NCBI GenBank assembly: GCA_004794785.1
Contig: SJOL01001452.1
Coordinates: 62,001-126,000, forward strand
Direction: 5' to 3'
Origin: Opisthorchis felineus
Taxonomy: Eukaryota; Platyhelminthes; Trematoda; Opisthorchiida; Opisthorchiidae
DNA: 64,000 nt
Position 1 is the first letter of the stretch. Every line of letters begins with the position of its first letter. The translations under genes and the position numbers were made by a program. The notes beneath the pieces are model-generated. The model was not told the origin of the DNA and ran no database searches. It worked only from the letters and a program-made list of their open reading frames with translations. Of the stretch, positions 21,501-29,680 are shown in pieces.

Positions 21501-21934
21501 AAGAAAGACGTGCTTGAAATTTGGGGTGCAAAACTTGTGCCTTATGAAAAGAATGCGATTTCAGGCGGTTCCAAGGATTTGGGCTCCACAGAGTGTGCGT
21601 CGTATTATACGAAAAGGCAAAAACATACACTCACATGATTTGCATGTTTTGAGGCCTTCGCATATGTCCAGCTGAAGGGCACCCTCCTTTACTCAGTTAC
21701 AGGCTAGCACCAAGCTATATCGTTTAAAAGAGAAGCTAAATAGTCGAATTAGAATTCTGGTCGTATTTGTCATAACTAAGGGTAGATCGGGATGACCGCT
21801 TATTGTTACCCGTGTCTGTTCGCATGTTTACAGGAATGGAGGCAATATGGCGTGTCGAGGTTGTCGACTTTCCTGCATTCATTGTTGTGGACGACAAAGG
21901 CAATGATTTCTTCCAAGAATGGCAGGTGGACTAG
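6356..21934 (+). CDS. FH: Fumarate hydratase class I, mitochondrial ([4Fe-4S]), 10 exons
   Basis: The enzyme interconverts fumarate and malate. Exons are 6356-6509, 6550-6677, 6710-6949, 9736-9942, 9980-10106, 16087-16277, 16993-17226, 19101-19304, 19439-19556 and 21834-21934. All nine introns are GT-AG and all junctions keep phase, giving 1704 nt and 567 residues. Residues 1-30 are rich in Arg/Lys, Ser and Ala with no acidic residue, which fits a mitochondrial presequence. The [4Fe-4S] ligands are C131 (PGCQDTG), C250 (AACPPYH) and C344 (GVSCSADR). Their spacings of 119 and 94 match those I recall for Leishmania FH-2 (C133, C252, C346). D133, T465, R469 and K489 (LAKGNRS) fall at the same offset as its catalytic residues. 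No stop, frameshift or missing key residue is seen. Class II (mammalian-type) fumarase is unrelated. The gene appears functional. Confidence 0.96.
6550..6677 (+). CDS. FH: FH exon 2
   Basis: Codes residues 52-94, with [20 protein letters not shown] and [14 protein letters not shown]. The upstream intron is only 40 bp (6510-6549). The acceptor is GTCCAG and the donor GAA|GTAGGC. Confidence 0.93.
6710..6949 (+). CDS. FH: FH exon 3
   Basis: Codes residues 95-174, phase 0 at both ends. It carries the first cluster ligand and catalytic Asp in [18 protein letters not shown] (C131, D133). The intron before it is only 32 bp (6678-6709), with acceptor CTTTCAG. The donor is CAA|GTAAGC, followed by a 2786-bp intron. 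Confidence 0.96.
7460..8625 (+). mobile_element. Jockey/CR1-like LINE remnant in FH intron 3
   Basis: Heavily mutated RT-to-C-terminus fragment. At 7631-7660 the frame reads [12 protein letters not shown] motif A. Further on, [26 protein letters not shown] is a decayed GVPQGSVLSPILFLFY..DLLS motif. Around 8179-8300, [15 protein letters not shown] recalls the post-RT block QIRPxLEYCSHIWGG, followed by SHMRNAPLF for SHRRNVxLF. Near 8520 YNLQPFKN recalls the terminal YNLQxFKxxVN. Stops and shifts are frequent, so it is an old copy. It is a different family from the LINE upstream of FH. Confidence 0.65.
8796..8809 (+). repeat. Target-site duplication, left
   Basis: The 14-mer AAGTGGCAACAAAG here is repeated exactly at 8989-9002, flanking the SINE. 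A perfect duplication marks a retrotransposed and comparatively young insertion. Confidence 0.9.
8810..8988 (+). mobile_element. tRNA-derived SINE, full length, copy 1
   Basis: A 179-bp element. The 5' head GGCGAGATGGCTCAGTGG contains a polymerase III A box (TGGCTCAGTGG). About 40 bp later comes a damaged B box (GGTTGGAACC for GGTTCGAATCC). The body follows (TTGGGCAACCTGGCAGTATC...CCCTCGTGCTTCC) and it ends in CTACAGCTGAACG. It lies in FH intron 3 in the sense direction between perfect 14-bp duplications. No A- or T-tail is visible. Confidence 0.88.
8989..9002 (+). repeat. Target-site duplication, right
   Basis: Exact partner of the 14-mer at 8796-8809. Confidence 0.9.
9003..9735. other. Remainder of FH intron 3
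   Basis: I see no gene or repeat here. The 3' end carries a pyrimidine-rich acceptor (TTCCCCCTCTGTTAG). Confidence 0.5.
9736..9942 (+). CDS. FH: FH exon 4
   Basis: Codes residues 175-243, phase 0 at both ends, starting [20 protein letters not shown] and including [20 protein letters not shown], a conserved glycine-rich block of the Fe-S hydro-lyase domain. The donor is AAG|GTGCGT. Confidence 0.96.
9980..10106 (+). CDS. FH: FH exon 5
   Basis: Codes residues 244-285 plus one base. It carries the second cluster ligand in [20 protein letters not shown] (C250). The intron before it is 37 bp (9943-9979). The donor is TGCG|GTTAGT, opening a 5980-bp intron. Confidence 0.95.
10107..11718. other. FH intron 5, first part
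   Basis: No gene, RNA or repeat that I can support. Open frames at 10827, 11034 and 11349 are short and show no family motif. Confidence 0.45.
11719..11897 (-). mobile_element. tRNA-derived SINE, full length, copy 2
   Basis: On the minus strand the element starts at 11897 with GGCGAGATGGCTCAGTGG and has an intact B box (GGTTCGAATCC). It ends at 11719 with CAGCTGAACG, and is again 179 bp. I could not see flanking target duplications, so the copy is probably older than copy 1 even though its promoter boxes are better kept. It could be misread as a tRNA gene, but the anticodon arm does not form and the SINE body follows directly. Confidence 0.85.
11918..12330 (+). mobile_element. RTE-type LINE fragment A
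   Basis: The frame near 11941 reads [20 protein letters not shown]. This parallels [20 protein letters not shown] in the larger RTE copy at 13.85 kb. After frameshifts come [12 protein letters not shown] (for CxNHRGISLTPV) and [17 protein letters not shown] (for RTREHQAGFRPGRGCV), which are RT fingers and palm blocks. Only this part of the RT is left, with stops and shifts. Confidence 0.6.
12507..12638. repeat. Foldback (MITE-like) element, copy A
   Basis: A 12-bp perfect inverted repeat, CAGGTGGCTGTT at 12507-12518 and AACAGCCACCTG at 12627-12638, encloses about 108 bp, with further imperfect pairing inside the arms. Related in inverted orientation to the element at 22415-22509. Confidence 0.55.
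15145..15157 (+). repeat. Target-site duplication, left (nested SINE)
   Basis: TGGGGATGTAGGC here is repeated exactly at 15272-15284. It is RTE LINE sequence duplicated on SINE insertion. Confidence 0.8.
15158..15271 (+). mobile_element. 5'-truncated SINE (copy 3) nested in the RTE LINE
   Basis: Contains only the 3' part of the SINE: GTCTAGGCTTGGGCAACCTG through CTACAGCTGAACGA, then a run of eight T. The tRNA head is absent. TTGGGCAACC occurs twice at the 5' junction, and the shared AGGCTTGGG suggests microhomology or template slippage during insertion. It is flanked by perfect 13-bp duplications. Confidence 0.8.
15272..15284 (+). repeat. Target-site duplication, right (nested SINE)
   Basis: Exact partner of 15145-15157. 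Confidence 0.8.
15561..15668 (-). mobile_element. Diverged SINE copy
   Basis: Read on the minus strand: a GGTAGCTCACCGG-like A box, a GTGGTACGAACCCAACC B-box region, then CTTGGCAGTATCTCCCTCG, which parallels CCTGGCAGTATCCCAGCCCTCG of the intact SINE. The 3' end is not found. It is the oldest-looking member in this intron. Confidence 0.5.
15764..15848 (-). repeat. Foldback family R1, 5' end fragment
   Basis: The minus strand runs from CAGTTGGTACGATATTCGAG through ATAGACGTAATACACTAATC to GCTGAAAACTCTTCGAC. This matches the outer part of the element at 35037 and the start of the copies at 29440 and 46421. It breaks off before the family's conserved core. Confidence 0.6.
16087..16277 (+). CDS. 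FH: FH exon 6
   Basis: Codes the rest of Gly286 to Gln349: [35 protein letters not shown] and the third cluster ligand in [10 protein letters not shown] (C344). The acceptor is TTATTAG, the donor CAG|GTGCGT, and the next intron 715 bp. Confidence 0.96.
16278..16992. other. FH intron 6
   Basis: A 715-bp intron with no transposable element I can recognise. It ends in CTACTCATCTCTCTTAG, a strong pyrimidine-rich acceptor. Confidence 0.7.
16993..17226 (+). CDS. FH: FH exon 7
   Basis: Codes residues 350-427, phase 0 at both ends. It starts [16 protein letters not shown] and includes [20 protein letters not shown], the junction between the N-terminal Fe-S domain and the C-terminal domain. The donor is AAA|GTGAGG. 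Confidence 0.96.
17227..19100. other. FH intron 7
   Basis: A 1874-bp intron in which I see no recognisable gene or mobile element. Open frames at 17518 and 17991 have no motif. Confidence 0.6.
19101..19304 (+). CDS. FH: FH exon 8
   Basis: Codes residues 428-495 with [20 protein letters not shown], the substrate-site GPTTAGRMD (T465, R469) and LAKGNRS (K489). The donor CAA|GTGAGT is near-consensus. Confidence 0.97.
19439..19556 (+). CDS. FH: FH exon 9
   Basis: Codes residues 496-534 plus one base: [20 protein letters not shown] and the [12 protein letters not shown] block. The intron before it is 134 bp, and the donor is CTTG|GTGCGT. Confidence 0.96.
19557..20375. other. FH intron 9, first part
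   Basis: No gene. GGGTTCGAATCAAGAACC near 19872 looks like a lone B box on a diverged tRNA-like relic, but no A box or SINE body can be followed. Confidence 0.4.
20376..20545 (-). mobile_element. tRNA-derived SINE, copy 4
   Basis: The minus strand starts near 20545 with GAGCCCGAGATAGCTCAGTG (A box) and has a GGTACGAACCC B box. The body is TTGGGCAACCTGACAGTATATC...GCCCTCGGGCTTCC and it ends in GTTACAGCTAAAT. It is complete but more diverged than copies 1 and 2. No target duplication is visible. Confidence 0.75.
20546..21833. other. FH intron 9, last part
   Basis: Nothing recognisable. The acceptor is GTTTACAG. Confidence 0.5.
21834..21934 (+). CDS. FH: FH exon 10 (last)
   Basis: Codes residues 535-567 and the TAG stop at 21932-21934. 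It includes [20 protein letters not shown] and ends DFFQEWQVD, the usual C-terminus of the class I family. Confidence 0.96.
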
Positions 21935-22414
21935 GAACAGGCTATGACCGCAGTGATCACAAAGAATCCTGGAGTAACCACCTTCTCTAATGTACCCTTT
22001 CAAGTCACCCCTCTGTTTTCGTCTGTATGACATATTTTCTTGTTCAGTGTTGCTTCCGGAAAAGAATTGGAAGAGCTAAAAGATCATGATATTTATACAT
22101 ACACCTCATTTCGTCTTAGTTTTTGTTTTGGAAAATTTATCCGACCAACTCGAATGCCGAGTCATCTCACTTGCGGGCAGTTGACGAACACTTCTAGGCC
22201 GGCTGCTGAGTTCGTGTTATGCAAACTGCTAGATCTGTGAGAGCAATATGTGCCAGCGGAGGCGGATGGAAGGGGGAACAAAAAGGGACAGTGTTTTATC
22301 GGCCTATGCGGCACTTTGGCTACCATTCTTATAAAATTCCTTTTGGCATTACAATGTGGTGGTGCATGTCATTCTATCCGGTAAGCTGGTTTGCATAAAC
22401 TTGGTTCGGTTGTC
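21935..22414 (+). other. FH 3' flank
   Basis: Presumed 3'UTR begins here. I find no AATAAA or ATTAAA within about 450 bp. A strong acceptor-like site (TTTTCTTGTTCAG) ends at 22048, which may be incidental or mark an alternative 3' exon. Confidence 0.3.
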
Positions 22415-22509
22415 GATCAGGTGGCTGCGCGTACTGACGGTGTTTCTCCTTATTGTGACGAAACGTTTGCAAGCCTGTTGCCGGTGAACGGATCAATGGC
22501 CACCTGATC
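22415..22509. repeat. Foldback (MITE-like) element, copy B
   Basis: An 11-bp perfect inverted repeat: GATCAGGTGGC at 22415-22425 and GCCACCTGATC at 22499-22509. Its reverse complement aligns with copy A at 12507 (CAGGTGGC...TTGATNCG...GGCAA...TGCA.A.GTTT.GTCAC), so the two are one family in opposite orientations. Confidence 0.55.
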
Positions 22510-25500
22510 AACAGAGAGTTAGCGCACCCGAACACATTGCCATCAACTTTATTTGCGCACTCACTTCTTTCATATCCTCATGAAGCCTTTGTTTAAGCTC
22601 CCCTGCTTTTAAACTTTGATGTATGCTAAAGTCATCACCATCATTGACAGAAGAGTGAAGAGTTATTGTTTGCTGGTACTTTAATCGACGTTACAATTGA
22701 TAGGATGTATTTCGCAGTTTTTTTCCAGCTCACAGACCGTGCACCGAAGTGCAGTGGTTCCAGTCGCTACGGCTTCATTCACGAGGAATTGGAAGAATAA
22801 GGGAATGAGAGCCACGAATTGGAGGCGATAGCCCAATCCGCTGATTGCGAATGGATCTCTTTGTCCAGTGTGGCAGAAAATGAGAGCTACACAGTGAATG
22901 CGATAGCCTTGAGGCAACGGCTCCATTGACTGCGTGACAGCCATATCTGTAAGGGCCACCAACCGTTGTTTCGTCCCGCAGTCCTGGACTGACTGCCTCT
23001 ACGTCACCTCTGCATGCAGCTGTGTCTCTGACCCAGAAAGTAGGACAGATCGAACTGCCGTATTGTACACTCTGCCGTTGACAGTCAAGTTGATGTCACG
23101 TCAGCGCCACAAACAGCAGAACGTGCGTGGGCTACTTGGACGTGCATTATTTTTCATTATTTACTACCATACGTTAATTTGTTATGGGCATTGGGTAAAT
23201 TTTCAAGCCCTAGGTGGATGTTTGGTTTCGCAAGTGAAGTCAGTATATGCCAGAAAATGGAAGGGCACAACATAGCTGCTTCAAATCGACTGGGAGTAAT
23301 TAGTTCATGAAAATGTGGGGTCGTTCGAATCCATGACCTTCTGAGTAGTAGTTCAGTATTACTATTGACCTGCAGGCTGCTGATTGGCAATGTGATTAGA
23401 TTGTACGTGGACAAGGCAATGCTACACACGTTGATGCTTATCTTTGTGATCTGGTCAAAAGTGGGAAAAATTGCGATCTTATGGGTCGTCACCCTTGGAG
23501 CAAGTCATCTCCGGATGCGAACTGCTATATCCTATCCAGTTGTAATCTCCGAGTTGAGTAGCGAGTTGTCTAAAATCTTTTTTGGGAGGTTTCGGGTGTG
23601 AATCTCTTTAGATACTTATGGCATACACAGTGCTGGTGATTCTCAGCACAGACGAAACAGCAATTCAGTGCTTTCTGGCTTTTAACATCCATTAATGTCC
23701 TATTGACGACAAAAATATTTTTAAGTCCTTCGCCACGTTTGACTCAGTAATAGGCCGTCGATGCCCTTCCAGATTCTCAAGCGCTGACTCCAATCAGAGC
23801 TACCTAGTTGTATGACTAAGTTAGGCATTGAAACCGCGGACAAGTGAAATTAACCTCGGAACCAATGGGATGGTTGCTTCACACCTGTGATTGACACCAT
23901 GGATGAAGTTAACAGCAAGCACCGCAGATTTGTTCCCGTGAGTTGTGTGATCGATTGGAGTGTGTTCTGTTGGAAATCGAAAATTGCGGTTAGGCTTGAA
24001 CCTAGTTCACGTGTCTTGAGCGAAACTCCCGTTGATTCGATGTCTACTCCTGGTGTGATTCATCCACCCCACTGTTTGATCAGATACACTTTCCTGCAAT
24101 GTGCTGAGCCGCGCTATCAGCAAACCCTCGTAAAACATCAACCATTCAGAATTTACGAAACGTGTTGTAAAGGAACCATTTTCAGTTCATCTTATGAGCA
24201 ATTTGCTGACAGCTGTACGGTCACCGTACAAACTCGTTTTCAGATAACGTTTCTTCACGGCAACTAAGACACTTTGAAGCTGATAATCTCTTGGGGACGG
24301 TTCCAGAGAGTTCTGGGGCTAATCAACATTCACTGTCATGCTTCTGTCACGAGAGCCGGTGAAGAAGCAGGAATTTATGTGCGAGTAACAATGATGTAAA
24401 GTTTGTTTTGCCATCGATCAATCTCTTGCTAGTCGCACGTACGCATCGACATGAGCATATCACGTGAGCTTTGAAAAATGAAGCCCTAGTACACCAGTTG
24501 GCGGAGTCTAGATAATGTTATCTCGCAAACGCCGTTTTTTTCCGCACGTTTTGTGCTCTTAGATTACAGTCGTCGTTCACCCACTGTTATTCCATTCAGT
24601 TTTTCATAATCTCGTAATGTATTCAGTTTTTTGTTAGAGTCTAGGAAATGGTGCTAGTGATTGTGTGGATCATATGTTTTATAGTTGCACCATTTTTCGT
24701 AGAGAACAATCTATCCTCGATATACCGTCAGTGACGACAATCGTAGCGGCTAATAGCCTGTGACCTGTATTGCCATTTTTGATGTCGGAGGACAGCAGCA
24801 GAAACAGTGATGGTTCTTATGATACATGCTTTGTGACTGAGGAATGTTATCTGAGACGATGGGTGACAAGGAAATCAGATGGTGACTATTCGGTCGGGTT
24901 GTTATCGGCAGAGATGATAGAGGAGGGGCTGTTCGAACGATAGTCGGCTGTTATATCAGATTCAACTACAAGATGACCAATCACGCTACTCTTACGAGCT
25001 GTCCATTTAATTCTGATCCTGAAAGATGAAACCACAGGACGAAGTTCATCGTACGTAGCACATAATGCATGTGCTTTCCTGCTTTGTTCTGCGTATGCTA
25101 GCGGCTTGGTAAACGTCCACGCTACCTGATCGACTCTCAAGTAATGTTCAGCCGTACGATAGTAACTCGTTGGTCCCCTTGGTGTCCCTAATTTCATGCG
25201 AATATCCCATCAATTTCAGTACTCGAACCGGGAAACTTAATAATATCTGCGTGGTGCGTTTTGCTTGATGACAAGCGACTGACGGATAGTATGTGGTTGG
25301 TTCCTCTGCAATTGAAGTTAAAATTTTATACTGTTTTGGATGAGGCGTAGTACACTACCCGCATGTACATGTAAGCGCCATTTGCTGAGCACCCTCCTGA
25401 CGTCAGCACGAGTCGAAGGCAGGTAAAACTTTAGACACGGGTGAACTTTCGGCGTACAAATTGACAACGATACCACACTGTAAGTACGCCGAATTCGAGC

Positions 25501-27202
25501 TGCGGTCAGTGTGTAATAGTGTAGCGGTCCTCAAATGGGAGAGGGTGGGCCCAAGTGCAAAAATACGTTCAGGTAACTGTAATGATGACTGGATCTGCTG
25601 TTTGAATAATGTAGCATTGATGTATTGTACGCCTGCTTTTACATGTTGTTCATGGTAAGTGTCTTCATCGCTGTTGGCACTGTAATAGACGCTCATCTTG
25701 TTCGGTACTTATACTTGCCCTCGCTGACGCAAGGTTAACAGGATTCAGCAACAGTCGGTTGCACTTTTTGTGCATAGTTCCGTTGCATTCCGGTTCTCGG
25801 GTCCCAAGTGTTTCGTCAAATATACGAAGTCCAAACAGGTTTTTGAAGGTAAGCAGGATTCCGGCAGCATACTATGGTAAACTGTGTTCCGTCGTCCGCA
25901 AAATCCGAGCCTTTTGCCTACGTTTAGCCCGCACATCACTGCATATGGAGCTACTTGCGTCACTCCTGATTTTTGATTGCATGACAGCTCTAAACCAGGA
26001 CCTCAGTCCTTCTATAGCTCAGGTAAGACAATATACAATTGCAGCCGAGTCAGGCGACTGACGAAACACTATGCCTCTGCTTGTCCTAAGTGTGTAATGC
26101 AGGCAGATAACCTGAACCGGAGAAGACGGGATTATGCGTTCGTTTTGAGTGCATACGGACAGGTTTGATTGGAAAGCCGGTTCGAGCTGTCTGTTGACAT
26201 AAGTGCAGTTGGTTCTTTATGCAAAGAGATAAGCTCATTCCAAACAGAGTAATATATTTATCTAATGGAGACCAAACTGGTACCAAGTGCTAGGTAAATT
26301 TAGGGTGACCGTTGTGCTGACTTTCGTGTTGCTTCGGGTCAGTTTGGTTGGATGAAGGATGATGCCAGTATTACCGATCACTTATCCTGGTTTCTAGTAT
26401 CCAAGTATCTAATTTCCGAGTGCACAACCTTGGGTTCACTTGAGCGATTTGTCTAGTTCTTTGTCCAATAGTTCGTATTTGAGGACCAGTATCCACCTTA
26501 CCCTTGAAGAATAATAATATGAAGCATTCTCTTCCATAGAACGAAAAGCCGAACTTATACTTTTGGGTGTAGTTCTGGCCGATTGTAATAGTTTCGCAAA
26601 ATCCACCAAAACCATTTTGATTTTGGGAGTCCGAATGAAAAATAACCAGGTAGTAGGTGAGTTACAATTTTTGAAACTGCTTACTCCCCACCTTCATAGG
26701 TTATCAAAGACGCATGCTCAGGACGTGGTAACCGAGGTCGTAGAATGCCTAGCAATGTCTAAAACCCCCTACCCCTCCAACAGTATTCTGTACACTTCCG
26801 TATTTCATAAGTCACGTTTGTGCTTGTTTTCTGATATCCTTGTTCAGGCTCGCGAAGTGAGCCGAGTGTTTTACAAATAACCTAATGGTCAGTTTTACTA
26901 CTTTTACGTGAAAGCTGCACATGTCACTACTCATTACATAGTCAAGGACAACCTAATCTCGATTCTGTAATACAGTAGTCAATAGTTAATCCAAGTGTAT
27001 TCATGTGGAGTCACACGCAACATATTACATAATTACTTTGTCTCCCTGGCAGACAGAGGACGACCTTCGAAAGTAGTCAGGTGTTCGTCCAGTTTGGATT
27101 CAGGCCCAGGATTGCACAGCATTGACAAGCGCTTCGTCCACATATCCAAAGGCATCGCAGTTGACGGCAAGTCCACCCCGTTTGCGACAGAGTGGCAGTG
27201 AA
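22510..27202. other. Intergenic, no assignable gene
   Basis: No gene or repeat family that I can name. At 25.4-26.2 kb several short open stretches can be chained through GT-AG sites with matching phase (see findings), but the product is unusually Cys-rich and matches nothing I know. The longest frame is 23887-24267 (126 codons, plus strand), without motifs. Confidence 0.4.
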
Positions 27203-27482
27203 TCAAGATTGTCGGAGCGGACCACTTTGGACAGCATCCGGAGATTTCAAATTGACAGAACTGATAGAAAAATCGGTCTGGCAAAACTCATCATATTGAC
27301 GAAGGTTGTATTCCTTTTGAACTGTTGTGCTCTTCTTGGGAGTTTTCCTCTGTTTGGGGTTCTTCCTTGGGAGGAACACTGTCGACTGTTCATCCACAGC
27401 GGTGATACCTCCCTGGACAACAACGTCAGCCGTGTACGCTACAGGAAGGTCTTCAAAGAGTGGGCATGATTTAAAAAAATAA
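27203..27482 (-). CDS. Possible minus-strand exon, unknown protein
   Basis: The minus strand is open for about 90 codons from a TTTTTAG acceptor-like site at 27483 to a TGA at 27203. The product has a balanced, exon-like composition: EDLPVAYTADVVVQGGITAV, then a basic patch (PRKNPKQRKTPKKS), then LRQYDEFCQTDFSISS. Just beyond the stop, in the next frame, another coding-like stretch follows (CRKRGGLAVNCDAFGYVDEA), which suggests a frameshift or an intron. I know no family for it, and a gene relic is equally possible. Confidence 0.3.
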
Positions 27483-29439
27483 CTAAAAAGGTTAATTGCG
27501 ATGCCGAATCAGGGGGTTACTGAAGCTAGCGGCGCAGAAAAAACAATTGTAGAAAACTTGACCAGGTTTTGCTTTCTCCTAATGGTCCGGTTGAACGGAT
27601 AGGATTATGAATTCCTTCCGGACGGCCAGGTCTGATCTTTCACGGACGCCTTCAAGTTGACTGCCGGCCGCCGTCCTGCCAAACTGACACCTGTTCCGGA
27701 ACAACTATACGTGGGAGACGTCGTTAACGGAGATTTACTGGCATTGAAAAAATGGACCAGAAAAGCCCGGTGTTTTACTACCACAGTATTTCTACTCGAG
27801 GGATTAGTAAAATGGCTACTCGTATTAGGCACTGTCCCACCCATGAGTGTCGGCATCACTTAACACGCTGTTATGGTCTACGAAAGAAGATACAATGGCT
27901 CACCAATAAAGCTTCCTCCGGGTGAGGAGTATGCCTTATATTCCAATACTTGAAAGGTGTCCAACGAATGACATTATGGTAAGAATTGTTCCAAAGTGAT
28001 TGCGAGTCGAAAAACAGGCTTTTACCTGTGTGGCATGTAATGACTGAAGCTTTACCTTCTCTGGAGGTTAGATTTCAGAGAACACCCCTTTGATTGATCT
28101 TTTGCTGGCCCTTTTAGTGGCTAACTTAATCTCAGAACAACTCTATTATCAAAAACGGACGTTTCTGATGCACACCCTTAACTGGTCTCCTCGAAGTGGC
28201 CAGTTCAGGTGAAATTATTCTTCCGATCCGGCAAGACCACTTGAAGCCGTCGGTCTAAAATTTTTTTTAGAAAACCTAGATTGAGACACCTGCCGGCGGC
28301 ATTTCAGTAAGTTTCTATCACGAACATTTATTCTGCTGGCTGGTTAGGCCTTAGTATTCCAGATAATGTTAGACAACTAGATTTAGGAATCCTGCTCACA
28401 GTACCTCCCTCCGAAGACAGGCCACTATTTTTCGAGAGTCCATATCCGTGCTCCCAGTCCGTCATACTCCCGGACTCGCCCGAACAGCAGGTCTCCGGCA
28501 GGAGAGTAGCAGTGCCTCATACTTCTTAACAGTTGCGCCTGAGGAGTTAAAGAACAGGGAGATTTTGTCAATCGCAAGTAATGTCCTAATCGTCTCATGC
28601 CAGAGGGACCGTCTTAAGAGATTAATACTTTCTGCAGAATCGCCTCTTCTGGGGAAGGGGATTACCGTGACCATTTGAAATTACCTTCTGAGGGTAGTTT
28701 TCCCTAAAGGCGGTTTCTTCCGAGGCCCCGGGGGATTGCATAGTTATACTATAATGGCCGTTAAGTGATACGGGGTTAATTTTGTTACACCCAACTACAA
28801 AACCATGGCCAGACTTGGCCGGCATGGTCCATCTTCTCAAACTGAAGTGTCATCTAAAGTTTCTGCGGGATACTGGAAACTCCACCAATGTTTGCAAACC
28901 AGTATCATCACTTACTAAACATTTAGTGCAGCTAAGCAGGCTTAGTACTTGTTCGGTCGTGCTCGTTAATAACCTTGTCTTTCCCTGAAGAGACTATTTT
29001 TAGAAGTGATTTAACATATTTTATATTTCAAAGCTTCGCCCAAAGGTTACCTTCGTCTCAAGAACAAGCTTTCCTTCATTTCCCTCATATGGTCTCATAT
29101 GGTCATTTAGCGGAAATTCACCAGACAAAGTAACGTTTGGCAGATTTCAGAATTTGCAGACTGAATCTGGCAAACTAGCATATTTGAAGCAAAAATGTGG
29201 CAACTTCGCCTGTCTTCCTCGGTAATTCATTTTTTCCCTGAGGACTGCTACAGTTGTTCCTGATAAAGATAAACCAGCGACCTCAATTACCGGAGCCTGG
29301 TCTCAATGGACCCACGCTGATGTAGTTTATAGAGCTCTGCGAAAAGTTCTGATAAAGTGAATGAAGACCACCCATTTCAATACCAGCTATGATCAGCAGC
29401 TTCTCATTTGTAATAACATGCGTCCCTTTTCATAAAGTA
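27483..29439. other. Intergenic, weakly coding-like on both strands
   Basis: Somewhat richer in G+C and in open frames than its surroundings (27605-27863, 28448-28678, 28622-28840, 28782-28988), on both strands. None shows a motif that I recognise. It may be the remains of an unrecognised transposable element. Confidence 0.35.
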
Positions 29440-29680
29440 AGCTACTCACAAAGTTGCTGAAAACTCTTCGATATCCCACGACCGGTTCCGCTCTTTTTTG
29501 GGCTCATCAGTTAGGCGCAGTCCCCGAGTTTCCATCAACCTAAAGTTCTACTCGAACACAAATCGGACTGATTTAGACAAATATTCATTTTCATATCAAT
29601 TTGGTTTTCACGAGAGACTCAACTGATTCTCTCTCGTGAAAACCAAAATGATATGCAACTGAGTGTATTTGTGGAAGACG
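29440..29680 (+). repeat. Foldback family R1, copy with central hairpin
   Basis: Starts TACTCACAAAGTTGCTGAAA and carries the family core CCACGACCGGTTCCG...GGGCTCATCAG...GGCGCAGTCCCCGAG. It then enters a hairpin at 29592-29655. Beyond the hairpin the sequence is the inverted complement of the inner arm for about 35 bp and then stops matching, so the right arm is truncated. Confidence 0.75.
29592..29655. repeat. Near-perfect hairpin
   Basis: Two 26-bp arms (29592-29617 and 29630-29655) pair with one mismatch around a 12-bp loop. The stem includes TTGGTTTTCACGAGAGA. Such conservation is striking beside the more decayed outer arm. Confidence 0.9.

Noticed and set aside
23305..23370. Another SINE copy (CGTTCGAATCC)
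   Set aside because: A B-box-like string is present, but neither an A box at the right distance nor the SINE body can be followed. The same applies to similar strings near 19872 and 47205.
26341..26720. RasGEF-like domain assembled from several short frames
   Set aside because: It needed a weak donor and freely chosen junctions, and the similarity is to generic hydrophobic and charged residues only.
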